Assembly: GCF_002368295.1 (NCBI RefSeq)
Contig: NZ_AP018248.1
Coordinates: 5,402,798-5,466,797 of the forward strand
Source: Tolypothrix tenuis PCC 7101
GTDB lineage: Bacteria > Cyanobacteriota > Cyanobacteriia > Cyanobacteriales > Nostocaceae
Reading direction: 5' to 3'
DNA: 64,000 nt
Position numbers and translations under genes: made by a program
Part shown: positions 8,653 through 19,500 of the stretch, piece by piece
Layout: every line of letters begins with the position of its first letter
Numbering within the stretch: the stretch's first letter is position 1
The notes under the pieces: generated by a model
Seen by the model: only the letters and a program-made list of their open reading frames with translations
What the model was told of the DNA's origin: nothing
The model's database searches: none

Positions 8653-8832
8653 AATGTTAATGTATCGACTTACATTGCGATTGTATCGCGTAACATTGTT
8701 AATGCATCGATTTACATAGCAATTGTATAGGGTCACATTGTTAATGTATCGATTTACATTGTGATTGTATGGGGTCACATTGTTAATGTATCGACATACA
8801 TTGCGATTGTATGGGGTCACATTGTTAATGTA
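8653..8832 (+). repeat. 42-bp tandem repeat, four full units plus a partial fifth
   Basis: Units begin at 8653, 8695, 8737, 8779 and 8821, exactly 42 bp apart; the fifth is only about 12 bp. Each unit contains a dyad aatgta-tcgat-tacatt and a second half ending in tgtatggggtcac. Differences between units are few (for example tcgcgtaac in unit 1 against tggggtcac later). The array ends about 16 bp from the stop codon of the CHAT gene. Spaced dyads in a fixed period suggest repeated protein-binding sites, but no function is demonstrated. Confidence 0.9.
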
Positions 8833-8848
8833 CGCGATGCAATGACGA

Positions 8849-11485
8849 TTAAGTCCAATTTCCTAGCAATACAAAGGCTCCCCAGTAATATGGTGATTGA
8901 TAGTCTGGGTTCTTTAAAATGGCAACTTGAGCAAGTCGCAGGGCTTCGGCTTTGGAGATACCTGTTTCCTTGGCTTTGACTAGTTGATCGTAAAAGTTGC
9001 TCATGAGTTTGGCTGTGGCTTCATCGTCAACGCGCCAGAGTGTTGCTACTGTACTCCTTGCGCCGGAACGCACTGCTACACCTGCTAATCCTAGGGCGGA
9101 ACGATCATCACCGGCTGCGGTTTCGCAAGCGCTGAGTACTAGGAGTTCCAGGGAGTTGCTGCGGGATACTTCGACTGTTTTTAATACGCCACTGAGTTCG
9201 TTAACTTTGATTTTGCCGTCCCAGGTGAGAATAAAGGTTTCATCGGCTTGGGAGCTAAATTGCCCGTGGGTTGCTAAATGGACAATGGGGAAAGAAACAG
9301 CAGCAATTTGAGATTGAAAGGCGGAACTAGTAAATTTTTGGTTAATTAGAACTTCAGCAGGTAGTTCTGATTTGATTTTTTTGACTTCTTGCTCAACATT
9401 GGGTAGGGCTTCAAATCCCGAACGCGCTTCACTCAGTCCACCTACTAAGGCTCCCAAGCGTTCTTGTTTTAGCGATCGCGGTGCTAATAATTGTAATCCT
9501 GGTGTGAGCGCTATGCTGTATTTCTCTACAAGATACTGTTTACCATCATGCAACGCTGCTATGGGGATGTTCCGCAAAACCCCATCTAGGACAAATACCA
9601 ATGTCTCTACTTGACTTGCAGCTAAGTCCTCTGCTTCTGGGCGAACTACTAAATCATACATTTTTTGCAGTTGCGGCAGTGTCAAGTCAAGTACTGTATC
9701 TTGGTTCAAGCTTTTGCGGAGACGAGATGTTCGCTTCTCAATTTCGTCACGGCTGATAGGAGTTTTATAGTAGCGAAAATCGCGGCTATCTTTGATTTCG
9801 GCTTTGTTCTGAGAATTGGGTAAGCTGGCAATAATCGCGAGTTGATTTTCTAAGATAATCGGGTAAATGACTGCGGCTTTTCTATCAACTTGATCTATCT
9901 GTGCAGGGTTGCCATTCAGACAAGCTTCACGGAAAAAGTTATCGAGTTCGACTAATTGCAATCCTTCAATGACATCTCGCGCCGTCTTTAAATTATCTTT
10001 TTGATTGGATTCTATAAGTAAGGCGACGAGTTGACGGTGAATAGGTTCAACGGCTTCGCGGAAGGAAAATTGCACATCAGGGTTAGCAGCGGCTAAGTCT
10101 GCACGCAGAGATTTAATTGTACCCACAGCTTCTTTATAAGCTGCGATCGCACTTTCTGTTTTCCCTTGAGCTTTCAACACTCTACCTAATTGCCATTGCC
10201 AACGGTAGGCGATATCTCCAGCGTTAATTTGTTGCCCTAATTGCACTGCTTGTTGAGTTAATTTTTCTGCATCTGCCCACTGTTGTGTTTGTTCGTAAAC
10301 GTGACCTAAGCTACCTATGGCATCAGCTTGTATCCGTACATCTCCTAAATCTTTGGCTTGTTGCACCGCTATTGCCAAAAGTTTAGCGACTTCTTGCCAG
10401 TCAATCTGCTCAACCGCTTGCTTTTGCAGTTGTATCATTGTTTGCGCCAAATTTACCCGTGAGGCGATCGCACTCCGGCTAGCAGGTAGGGCTGCAACTT
10501 GTTGTTGTACCTGTGGAAGCAAAGCTTTGGCTGCATCTAGCTGATTAGTCTCCACCAGCAAACTGAGTTGATTAACTTGCGCTTGCACCTTTAAATCTGG
10601 TATTCCAGATGCAGCGGCTTGTTGGTAGTAATCGATTGCAGTCTGGGGATCAATCTCAGCCTTATTAGCTTTATTCAAGCTGATTTGCGCGCGAGTGAGA
10701 TTACCGAGGCTGATTTGGTTGAGAGTAACGATTTCAGGTAACTTTAATTGCTGTGCGATCGCTAAACTGCGTGACAAAATTAAATTAGCTGGCGCAAAAT
10801 TCCCCACAACCCGCAACGATTCACCCAAAGTTCTTAACGCCGTTGCTGTTTCTGGTGTTGCAGCCACTTTTTCTATCGCTGGCTTGAGTTGTTCAAGATT
10901 ATTATTAGAAATCTGCGGTAACTTTAACGCCGTTTCCAGTAGAGAAATTGCTTTTTTATAAAGACCTAAATTCTGAAAAGCCTGTGCTTGATTAACTTGA
11001 CTTGTCAGCACCTTACTTGGTTTCTGCAACTGATTATATAAAGATGTTGCACCTTCCCAAGATTTCAAAGCCGCTTCTGCTTGACCGCGTACTAATTGTA
11101 ACCCACCTTGAATATCTAAAGCTTGAGCCAAAGCCAATGATTTCTCAGCTTTTGTCTCTTTAATAGTATTTAAAATAGCAACACTTCCTGTAATTGCCCG
11201 GTTCGCATCATCCCACTGTCCCAACTGTTGATAACACAGTGATAGATTACTCAAACTCAACGCTTGATGAATCGGATCTTTAGCAGCTTGATAACCTTTA
11301 GCTGCTTGTTGAAATAACTGCGCCGCCTCTGCAAATTGCCCTTTAGCGTAGGAATTGCGCGCCTGCTGTTCCACCGATAAACTAGGAACTTGAGCAATAT
11401 TGGTCACTTGCGCTAACCCTGGCGATGTCATGGATAATAAAAGTGCGATCGCCATCAACACCACAAACCTTTTAATCTTCCTCAT
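8849..11485 (-). CDS. Secreted TPR-CHAT protein (caspase-like protease family)
   Basis: The ATG at 11483-11485 is preferred over one 69 bp upstream, because the extra residues are encoded by a common tctgcgcc repeat and the shorter form begins with a proper signal peptide (MRKIKRFVVLMAIALLLSMT, cleavage after GLA). The product is 878 residues. Residues 30-480 are TPR-like helical repeats (NSYAKGQFAEAAQLFQQAA; SLGHVYEQTQQWADAEKLTQ). The C-terminal 300 residues are a CHAT domain with the catalytic histidine in HLATHGQF (about 740) and cysteine in LSACETAAG (about 787), both intact. CHAT proteins are clan CD cysteine proteases. Export plus the three adjacent exoprotein genes suggests a role at the cell surface, such as processing them, but this is inference. 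Confidence 0.9.
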   Translation of the reverse strand: MRKIKRFVVLMAIALLLSMTSPGLAQVTNIAQVPSLSVEQQARNSYAKGQFAEAAQLFQQAAKGYQAAKDPIHQALSLSNLSLCYQQLGQWDDANRAITGSVAILNTIKETKAEKSLALAQALDIQGGLQLVRGQAEAALKSWEGATSLYNQLQKPSKVLTSQVNQAQAFQNLGLYKKAISLLETALKLPQISNNNLEQLKPAIEKVAATPETATALRTLGESLRVVGNFAPANLILSRSLAIAQQLKLPEIVTLNQISLGNLTRAQISLNKANKAEIDPQTAIDYYQQAAASGIPDLKVQAQVNQLSLLVETNQLDAAKALLPQVQQQVAALPASRSAIASRVNLAQTMIQLQKQAVEQIDWQEVAKLLAIAVQQAKDLGDVRIQADAIGSLGHVYEQTQQWADAEKLTQQAVQLGQQINAGDIAYRWQWQLGRVLKAQGKTESAIAAYKEAVGTIKSLRADLAAANPDVQFSFREAVEPIHRQLVALLIESNQKDNLKTARDVIEGLQLVELDNFFREACLNGNPAQIDQVDRKAAVIYPIILENQLAIIASLPNSQNKAEIKDSRDFRYYKTPISRDEIEKRTSRLRKSLNQDTVLDLTLPQLQKMYDLVVRPEAEDLAASQVETLVFVLDGVLRNIPIAALHDGKQYLVEKYSIALTPGLQLLAPRSLKQERLGALVGGLSEARSGFEALPNVEQEVKKIKSELPAEVLINQKFTSSAFQSQIAAVSFPIVHLATHGQFSSQADETFILTWDGKIKVNELSGVLKTVEVSRSNSLELLVLSACETAAGDDRSALGLAGVAVRSGARSTVATLWRVDDEATAKLMSNFYDQLVKAKETGISKAEALRLAQVAILKNPDYQSPYYWGAFVLLGNWT

Positions 11486-11578
11486 ACTCCTCTCTGCGCC
11501 TCTGCGCCTCTGCGTGAGATAAAAACATGAAATCAGTTTTGATAAAATTGACATTGTAGTTATATTTCCTATTGAAAT

Positions 11579-11830
11579 ATGAACGTTAACTTAAAACCAG
11601 AATACGAACAGTTTATTCAAGCGCAAATTGCTAGTGGACAATTTAATAGTATTGATGAAGTCATGAACGAAGCCATTAAGTTGTTAGAAATACAAGTTAA
11701 TAGACTAGAAAAATTACGCCATAAAATAGCATTAGGAACCGAACAAATTGCCAACGGACAAGTAACAGATGGTGAAATAGTATTTGCGAGATTGCAAGAA
11801 AAGATTCGCGTTATTACTGAGGAATCTTAA
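11579..11830 (+). CDS. ParD/CopG-like antitoxin
   Basis: An 83-residue protein whose start MNVNLKPEYEQFIQAQIASG and following FNSIDEVMNEAIKLLE match the ribbon-helix-helix antitoxins of ParD type (dimeric N-terminal DNA-binding part, toxin-binding helical C-terminus). Its stop is 2 bp before the start of a ParE-like gene, the usual antitoxin-first arrangement. It probably represses its own promoter in the 93-bp spacer shared with the divergent CHAT gene. Confidence 0.85.
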   Translation: MNVNLKPEYEQFIQAQIASGQFNSIDEVMNEAIKLLEIQVNRLEKLRHKIALGTEQIANGQVTDGEIVFARLQEKIRVITEES

Positions 11831-11832
11831 GA

Positions 11833-12138
11833 ATGGGTAATTATTCATTTTCAGATGAGGCTATTCAAGATTTAGAAGAAATTTGTGAATATATTGCTCG
11901 CAATAACCCTAAAGCTGCTAGCAAGATTTTTGATCAGATTCGTCAAAAATGTAAATTAGTTGCTGAGTTCCCCAATATGGGAAAAAGTTACGCAAGGCTT
12001 GCACCTAATTTACGAGGTATTGTTTTTCAAGACTACTTGATATTTTATTACCCAAGAGAAGATGGAATTGATATTGTTCATGTAGTTAGTGGTTATCAAG
12101 ATTTAGAATCGTTATTTTCTGATTCAGATGATGAATAA
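11833..12138 (+). CDS. ParE/RelE-family toxin
   Basis: A 101-residue protein with the ParE-like fold signature: SDEAIQDLEEICEYIARNNP, KIFDQIRQKCKLVAEFPNMG, the short strand NLRGIVFQDYLIFYYPRE and VVSGYQDLESLF. Members of this superfamily poison gyrase (ParE) or cleave mRNA (RelE); the spacing here fits ParE better. It is intact and paired with the antitoxin gene just upstream. It ends 55 bp from the end of the convergent haemagglutinin-like gene. Confidence 0.86.
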   Translation: MGNYSFSDEAIQDLEEICEYIARNNPKAASKIFDQIRQKCKLVAEFPNMGKSYARLAPNLRGIVFQDYLIFYYPREDGIDIVHVVSGYQDLESLFSDSDDE

Positions 12139-12193
12139 AGTAAGGAACACCGAAAAAATCTTTGTTGAACTGCAAGTCTGCGGATTTTGTTGA

Positions 12194-15100
12194 TTAAGAT
12201 TTGGGACACATAGCAGAACTACTCGTAGCAGCAGGTGTTGCTGTTGGCACTTCGGCAACCAACATAATCTTACCGTCAGCAGTTTTCACCAACCCTTGCG
12301 CCTCAACAATTTGTGAAGAATTCCCTGCATCTACTTGCATCTGTGCATCAGTCTCGACAATTGGCTGCTTAGTATCAGCGTTTTCCCCATCCAAACTAGC
12401 TAAAGGGCTGAGGCTAGTTGTACCTGTTAATGGTTCAAAGGAATTGGGCGGTAAACTACCTCGTCCAGTGATGACAAAGCTACCCAAGGGTTTTGCATTT
12501 GGGCCTCTAGGACAAGTTTGAGCAAATTGTGTAGTTGCATTAACTAATCCAGAAGGTAGTTCTAGCAGCTTTTGTGGAGGTTGGACTTGTGGTTGAGTGA
12601 AGATGATTTCTCCCTGTACACCTAATTCAGAGCTAGCGGTGATATCACTTTGATTTGTTTGTTGGGGACGGGCTGCAATACCAAAGATAGCCTGAGTGGT
12701 GATGTTGACATTACCACCTTTACCTGTAAAAGCATTAGCTGAAATGTCGCTGTTTTCATTGGGTACAGCGATAATGAAGGGTGAATTGATAAAGATGTTA
12801 CCCCCATTACCAGCACTTTGATTTAAACCAGCTGTTGCCGAAATCGTACTATTACGTAGCAGTAGCAGGAGATCAGTATTGAGAGTAATGTTACCGCCAT
12901 CGACAGCGTTAGACTCGGCATTAATCTTACCGCGATCACTAAGTGTGAAGCGTGGTGTATCTACACTGATATTACCTGCTTCGCCTGTGCCTAGACTGCG
13001 AACTGACAGAGAACTTGGGAGACGGCTATCATTAGAAATGCCTGCGATTTCCACCGAATCGAAAGCATGAATATTTATATTGCCGCCTCTCCCCGTGCTA
13101 TCAATTCCTGTGCTAGCAGAAATAACACCACCATTACGGATGCTCAAGTGTTTAGTACTAAGAGTTAAATCTCCTGCATTACCAGAACCAGCTGTTGATG
13201 TGAAGATTCCATCTGCAAAATCCTGATCTGCGGGATTAGCGATAATTTCTACTGAGTCTGTAGCGTTAATATCTATATCACCGCCTCGACCCGATCCACC
13301 TGTAGACGCATTAATATATGCTCCATTACGGATGCTCAAATGGCGAGTGTCAATGGTTAAGCGTCCGGCATTACTAGCACCAGTCGTAAATGTACTTAAA
13401 AGGCTGTTAGATGAGTCATCTGGCGATGTACCAACAACTTCAACTGAATCAGAAGCTTTAATAGTTAAATCTCCTGCCTCTCCATTACCAAGAGTTCGAG
13501 AAGCAACTTCAGCACCATTACTAACAACCAAGCGATTAGTAGTAATGCTCAAATTACCACCTTTGCCATTGGCTCCTTTGGCCACTGAAGAAAACAACCC
13601 ACTTACGAAACCTGTAATTTCAATTTTCTCAGATTGTACTGTTAAGTTACCTGCATTCCCATTTCCTTGAGTTGCAGATGATATCTCTGCTCCATCTTCT
13701 ACATTTAATCTTTGAGCGCTGATGCTGATATTACCAGCATTACCTTTAGCTTCATCATCAACTTGAGTTCCAATACTGCTACGTTGACCGCGTAAACTAA
13801 CTTGAGTAGCACGAATAGCAATATTTCCAGCATTACCTTGATTGAATGTCGATGTAGAGATTTTTCCACCATCGTTTATGTTCAAACGTCCTGTTTCAAT
13901 ATTGATACTGCCACCTGAACCTATTGCTCCGGTTTGTAACTCAGCAAATAGACCTGATGGGGCAGGAGAACCATTAAGTCGTTTTGGCCCGACACCAGTA
14001 ATATCAATTGATTCAATGGCACGAATGGCTAAATTTCCGCCTTGTCCCGATCCTACCGCCACTGATGTATTTATTTCTGCGCCATTACTCAACCGCAAAC
14101 GTTCTGTATCAATGGTAATTATGCCACCCTGCACATTTATATCACTGCCAAGAACTTGTGAACGTATCCCAGTTAAACCAAATATTTCCGGCTGTAACTG
14201 GACTAGATTATACAAATTACCAAATGGTAACTGCGATTTTGGCGATAAAGGTTGATTAGGAACTATAACAAACCCATCTAATTCCACATCTTTAGCACGG
14301 ATGGTAATGTTTCCAGCGTTGCCTTGACTTTGAAGTGATGAAGTCGATATCTCAGCCCCTTGGCTTAGGGTTAATCGAGGTGTTTCAATGGTGACGTTGC
14401 CCCCATTTCCCGTTGCTCCAAAACCCATCATACTTGACACGCCACTCAGGATAAAATCTGGTGATGAGACTGAGACACCACGTATATCTACAGACTCACT
14501 GGCTCGAATAACAATATTGCCTCCATTGTTAGTACTTTTATTAATAAAAGTGCTTGTAGTTAAATGTCCACCATCTCTAAGATTTACTCGCGGTGTCTCA
14601 ACAGTAATATCCCCAGCTTGTCCAGCACCGCTACCTAAAACTCCTACTGCAATCACACCCTTAACCACCTCAACTGCATCACGTGCTTGTATCGACACTG
14701 AACCAATCCTGCCAGAGCCAGTAGTAATCCCACCTACTCCACCCAAATTTCCTGTATTTTGAATGCGGAAAGTGCCTGTTTCAATGTGCAAGTTACCCGT
14801 TGATCCTGAGCCTTTACTAGAAAGCCATAATTTTCCCGTATCGGTAACATTAACAGTATTTCCTGCTCGCACTAATAAGTTCCCTGTATTGCCTGAACTA
14901 TCAGAGAACATCAAGGCCGAACCACCATTAGTAACATTAACGGTATTTCCTGCTTGCACCGTTAAGTTCCCTCCATTGCCAACACCATCAGTTTGAACAG
15001 AGATAGAACTACCATTGGTAATATTAACGGTATTTCCTGCCTGTACTGTTAAGTTCCCTCCATTGCCTGCACCACCAGTTGCCACAAAGACAGAACCACC

Positions 15101-16396
15101 ATTAATACCTATTAACTCTGTAGCATCCAGAGTTAGGTTTCCGCCATTACCTTGCCCAAGATTAAGTGTACTAATGATACTTGCATTTCTTGTTGTTTCG
15201 TCTCTAGTAATCTCAATGTTTTTGGCACTAATATTAATATCACCGCCATTTCCTGTAGCCTCGCCAATGGTACCAGAAAAAAGCCTGCTGCCATTGGCGA
15301 GGCTGACTGTATCGCTAGCTTGAATTTGAATATTACCTGCCTTGCTTGAACTGTCTGTACTAGTAAAGATATTAGAACTGTTATCTAGATCAACCTGGTT
15401 TGCATTAATAAAAATTGAACTGCCATTTATACCAAAGATACGTGAACCGTTTAACCCTATCTGTCCTCCAACTAACTCAATAGCACTATCTCCAAGCGTA
15501 GCAATAAGGGCCCCATTAGTTAATTTGATAGGAGCGCGTATTGCATTGTCTGGTAAGCTAAAGCCCAACGAGGAGTTATCAAAATTCAGTCCAACAGTTG
15601 TATCTCCGCCTACGGCTCCTAATTTAATTTGTGAATCTAAGGCAAACAACAAAGTATTATCCAATTTAATTTCGCCACCAATTAGAGCCAAGGTACTACC
15701 AGAATCAATACCCAACCCATCAACAGCTTGACTAGTAATGCTTTTTGGTTGAGAGCCGAATTGCAAACCGATTGGTACATTAATAGCCAATAATGGTGGC
15801 GCTTGGGGATTTGTGGCGCTAAACTCTACCCCGTTGGGAAATAGCAAGCTATTTGCTGTGGTTCCTAAAAACGAGCCTCGAATATCTAACTGGGCATTCT
15901 TCCCAAACAAAATGCCGTTAGGATTGATGAGAAACAAATTGGCAGTACCATTAACTCCCAAGGTGCCGAGAATATTTGAAGCTTGTCCACCCGTCACCCT
16001 TGTGAGAATATTTTGTACGCCAGCAGGGTTGCCAAAATACACTCTTTGCCCATCATTAATATTAAACTCGCTAAAACTGTGAAACAGATTGCTTCCACGT
16101 ATAGCGCCACCGTCAATTTTGTCTGCGTTTGCACCATTAATTAAAACATTGGGTGTGACGCGAGAACTTTCTGCCCCTAAAGTATTATCAGGATTGATTT
16201 GGCTGTAGGCTGGGGCGCAGCTGAATAAGATGAGGCTGCATAATATAAGCTTTGGTTGCAGACTGATTGTTGCCAATATTCGCCAAAAGCCCTCATGAAA
16301 AGAAGTGCGATCGCATTTAGATTGCTTGATTCCACGTTGTTTCACTAGCAACTTATGATCACAATTACGTTGGAGCCAGTTATGTATCTGATTCAT
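12194..16396 (-). CDS. Filamentous-haemagglutinin-type two-partner-secretion exoprotein 1
   Basis: A 1400-residue secreted beta-helix protein. The N-terminus is long and basic (about 45 residues) before a hydrophobic core LILCSLILFSCAPAYS. The TPS domain (about residues 68-330) has the family motifs NILTRVTGGQASNILG, FLINPNGILFGKNAQLDIRG and NGVEFSATNP. A long body of parallel beta-helix repeats follows, rich in GNGGNLT, GSGRGG and I.I.A.DSV.I units. The last 190 residues (LELPSGLV...CPRGPNAKPLGSF...TAD GKIMLVAE) are nearly the same as in the next two genes. It should be exported by a TpsB/FhaC-like porin, none of which is in this window. Adhesion or sheath structure is the likely role. It is the largest and last of three tandem paralogues. 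Confidence 0.92.
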   Translation of the reverse strand: MNQIHNWLQRNCDHKLLVKQRGIKQSKCDRTSFHEGFWRILATISLQPKLILCSLILFSCAPAYSQINPDNTLGAESSRVTPNVLINGANADKIDGGAIRGSNLFHSFSEFNINDGQRVYFGNPAGVQNILTRVTGGQASNILGTLGVNGTANLFLINPNGILFGKNAQLDIRGSFLGTTANSLLFPNGVEFSATNPQAPPLLAINVPIGLQFGSQPKSITSQAVDGLGIDSGSTLALIGGEIKLDNTLLFALDSQIKLGAVGGDTTVGLNFDNSSLGFSLPDNAIRAPIKLTNGALIATLGDSAIELVGGQIGLNGSRIFGINGSSIFINANQVDLDNSSNIFTSTDSSSKAGNIQIQASDTVSLANGSRLFSGTIGEATGNGGDINISAKNIEITRDETTRNASIISTLNLGQGNGGNLTLDATELIGINGGSVFVATGGAGNGGNLTVQAGNTVNITNGSSISVQTDGVGNGGNLTVQAGNTVNVTNGGSALMFSDSSGNTGNLLVRAGNTVNVTDTGKLWLSSKGSGSTGNLHIETGTFRIQNTGNLGGVGGITTGSGRIGSVSIQARDAVEVVKGVIAVGVLGSGAGQAGDITVETPRVNLRDGGHLTTSTFINKSTNNGGNIVIRASESVDIRGVSVSSPDFILSGVSSMMGFGATGNGGNVTIETPRLTLSQGAEISTSSLQSQGNAGNITIRAKDVELDGFVIVPNQPLSPKSQLPFGNLYNLVQLQPEIFGLTGIRSQVLGSDINVQGGIITIDTERLRLSNGAEINTSVAVGSGQGGNLAIRAIESIDITGVGPKRLNGSPAPSGLFAELQTGAIGSGGSINIETGRLNINDGGKISTSTFNQGNAGNIAIRATQVSLRGQRSSIGTQVDDEAKGNAGNISISAQRLNVEDGAEISSATQGNGNAGNLTVQSEKIEITGFVSGLFSSVAKGANGKGGNLSITTNRLVVSNGAEVASRTLGNGEAGDLTIKASDSVEVVGTSPDDSSNSLLSTFTTGASNAGRLTIDTRHLSIRNGAYINASTGGSGRGGDIDINATDSVEIIANPADQDFADGIFTSTAGSGNAGDLTLSTKHLSIRNGGVISASTGIDSTGRGGNINIHAFDSVEIAGISNDSRLPSSLSVRSLGTGEAGNISVDTPRFTLSDRGKINAESNAVDGGNITLNTDLLLLLRNSTISATAGLNQSAGNGGNIFINSPFIIAVPNENSDISANAFTGKGGNVNITTQAIFGIAARPQQTNQSDITASSELGVQGEIIFTQPQVQPPQKLLELPSGLVNATTQFAQTCPRGPNAKPLGSFVITGRGSLPPNSFEPLTGTTSLSPLASLDGENADTKQPIVETDAQMQVDAGNSSQIVEAQGLVKTADGKIMLVAEVPTATPAATSSSAMCPKS

Positions 16397-16538
16397 CGCT
16401 GATTAATAGCGTTATAGGTTGCATTGCACTTACACCTAAGTATTTCTGGGTAGGTGTAACTTATGCAGTAGTCGCAGTAATTTGCAGAATATTTTTAGTT
16501 TGTGCGATCGCACAGCAGACGCTACGATTAAGATCCTG
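16394..16538 (-). repeat. Near-identical spacer copy, also at 20011-20155
   Basis: The stretch from the start codon of exoprotein 1 to the last codons of exoprotein 2 is almost base-for-base the same as 20011-20155, the equivalent junction between exoproteins 2 and 3. Both contain ttataggttgcattgcact, tttctgggtaggtgtaac and tgtgcgatcgca. This shows that the tandem array grew by unequal duplication of gene plus spacer. Confidence 0.9.
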
Positions 16539-19500
16539 GACACACAGCAGAACTACTCGTAGCCGCAGGTGTTGCTGTTGGCGCTTCAGCAACCAGCATA
16601 ATTTTACCGTCAGCAGTTTTCACGAAACCTTGCGCCTCAACAATTCGCGAAGTTTTCGGCAGATTCGCCGTTGGGGATGCATTCGATATATTGCTGACAC
16701 TTTCCCCATCTAAACTAGCTAAAGGACTGAGGCTAGTTGTACCTGTCAATGGTTCCAAGGCATTTGGTGGTAAACTACCGCGTCCAGTAATAACAAAGCT
16801 ACCCAAGGGTTTAGCATTGTGTCCATTGGGGCAAATTTGGGCAAATTTTGTACTAGCGTCAACTAATCCTGTAGGTAATTCGATGAGTTTTTGTGGCGGT
16901 TGGACTTGTGGTTGAGTGAAGATGATTTGTCCCTGTATGCCTAAGTCTGAACTTGCAGTGATATCACTTTGATTTGTTAGTTGCGGACGAGGTTCAATCC
17001 CAAAGATAGCCTGAGTGCTGAGGCTAACATTACCACCTTTACCAGTGAAGGCATTAGCGCTAATATCGCTGTTCTCGTTGGGTATAGCAGCGATAAAGGG
17101 TGAATTAATACTGATATTACCGCCATCGCCGCCAGCTTTTGCCCTGCCTGCAGTGGTGGAAATTAAACCGCCACGGCGCAACAGTAATAAATCACCGATT
17201 TCGAGGATGATGTCTCCACCATTACCTGCATTTGTCAAAGATGCGATCGCACTTCCTTGACCATTAATTTCTAGAAAATTAGCATTAACTTTAATATTTC
17301 CAGCTTCACCTGTACCTATACTGCCGGAGGTAATTTCAGCGCTGTCACGTATATTAAGATTATTGGTAGTAATATCTATATCACCACCTTTACCATTAGC
17401 CCTTTCCTGAACTGATGATGTGATACCAGTTAATAACTCACTGTTTGAACCAGTCAGGATAATCCTATCAGCTTTGATCGTTAAATTCCCTCCATCTCCA
17501 TTGCCAAAAGTTGCCGATGATATCTCCGATTCTTCTTTTACATTTAATAGTTGAGTTTTGATGTTGATATTGCCTGCATTACCTGTAGCTTTGCTGTTAA
17601 CTCCAGTTACAATTCTGCTATTTCCACCTAAATCAATTTGACTAGCATTAATCGTCACATTTCCCCCATTACCTTGATTGAATGTGCCGGCAGAAATTTC
17701 TCCTTGATTGCTGAGGTTTAAGCGTCCTGTTGTCACATCAATACTTCCCCCAAAACCAATTCCTCCCGTTTGCAATTCAGCAAATAAACCTGATGGTTGA
17801 AATGAACCATCTAGTCGTTCTGATCCAACCCCAGAAATATCAATAGAATCAGTGGCACGAACCACCAAATTACCTCCTTGTCCCCGTCCCCCTGCAAATA
17901 CTGAGGTTGATATATTTCCACCGTTACTCAAGCGCAAGCGTTCTGTATCAACATTTATTGTGCCGCCCTGGACATCGGCATTACTTTTAATCACATCCGA
18001 AGTTATGTCACTTGTATAAAAAAAACCCCCGAACCGGGACAGAATTTCTTGTGCTAAAGGATCGGACAAAATTTTTTCCGCAGCAGAGTTATTTAGTAGG
18101 AACTGTTCCTTGGGTACGAAAACAAATCCATCTATTTCTACATCTTGGGCACGGATGGTAATATTCCCAGCATTACCGCTGCTATTAGTGGATGTAGTGC
18201 TTACTCCTCCTCCTTGAGTTAAAGAGAGTCGAGGTGTTTCAATCGTTACATTACCGCTATTTCCTGAGCCAATAATTGTACGGCTGAATACTCCGCTAGA
18301 GACTCCACTAATGTCTGCATAGTCACTAGCTTTAATAAAAATGTTAGATGCATTTGCACTGCTAGCAGTATCGGTACTTATATAACCCCCATCTTTGAGA
18401 TTGACTCGCTGGGTTTCAATGGTGATATCTCCTGCTGTTGCTGAAGTTTGACTTCCCAGTGGTAAAACCACTTGAGTTGTAATACTGCTTTGCGTCACCT
18501 CAACTGCATTCCGAGCCTGAATCGAAATAGAACCGACACTTCCACTACCAGATGCAAGTGCTGTCACTCCCCTTCCAGATAAATTGTTTTGCAGGCGCAA
18601 AGTATCGGTTTCAATTCGCAGGTTACCTGTTGAACCTGAACTAAAGTTGCTGATTCCTAAAGTAGCTTGGTTAGTTATATTAACAGCATCTGTAGCTCGT
18701 ACAGTTAAGTTTCCTCCGTTACCTATACCATTAGTGCTAACTAAGATAAAACCACCATCAACGTTCAGCGAATTTTTCGCATTGAATGTGAGATTTCCCC
18801 CATTACCTTTACCCGTGCTTAATGTAGAGATACCACTGCTATTTGTAAGTGTTCCATCTCCGATAATGGAGATTTTCTGGGCATTGATAGTAACATCACC
18901 ACCCGCACCTGTAGCGTTTGCATTGCTGTTGGCAAAAATTCGACTGCTGTTTGTGAGAGTTACTGCATCGCTGGCTTGAATTTGAATATCACCACCCTTA
19001 GTTACACCATTAGTAGCACTTATAATTCGAGCACCGTTGTCTAAATTCAATTGAGTCGCATCAACAATAATTGCGCCGCCATTGTTACTAAATAGATATG
19101 AACTGTTGCCGTTGAGAGCAATTTTTCCACCCAATAGCTCAATTCCACTATTTGCACCTGTAGCGGCAATTCTTCCATTTGTGAAGTTAATGGATGCCCT
19201 GGTAAAATTTTCTGGTAAGTTAAAACCTAATGAAGAGCCATTAACATTCAATCCAACGGTTGTATCTCCACCAACTGCGCCCAATTTTACTTGTCCATTT
19301 GCGCCAAACAAAAAACTTCCATCTAAGGCAATTTCACCACCCATAAATGCTAGAGTGCTACCAGTGCCAACATAGAACGGATTAACAGCTTGGCTAATAA
19401 TACTTGCAGGTTGAGAGCCAAACTGTAAACCGATTGGGACATTGATAGTTAATAACGGCGGTGATTGGGGATTAGTGGCGCTAAACTCAACTCCATTGGG

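Noticed and set aside
8653..8832. CRISPR array or plasmid-type iterons with replication gene
   Set aside because: No unique spacers between units and no replication initiator gene nearby; treated as a tandem repeat of unknown role.
8761..8979. 72-residue plus-strand protein
   Set aside because: It is made of the 42-bp repeat and the antisense of the end of the CHAT gene.
12201..16082. Long plus-strand open frames opposite exoprotein 1 (and similar ones opposite exoproteins 2 and 3)
   Set aside because: They are antisense shadows of the glycine/asparagine-rich repeats, giving Pro/Leu-rich nonsense proteins without starts, domains or ribosome-binding sites.
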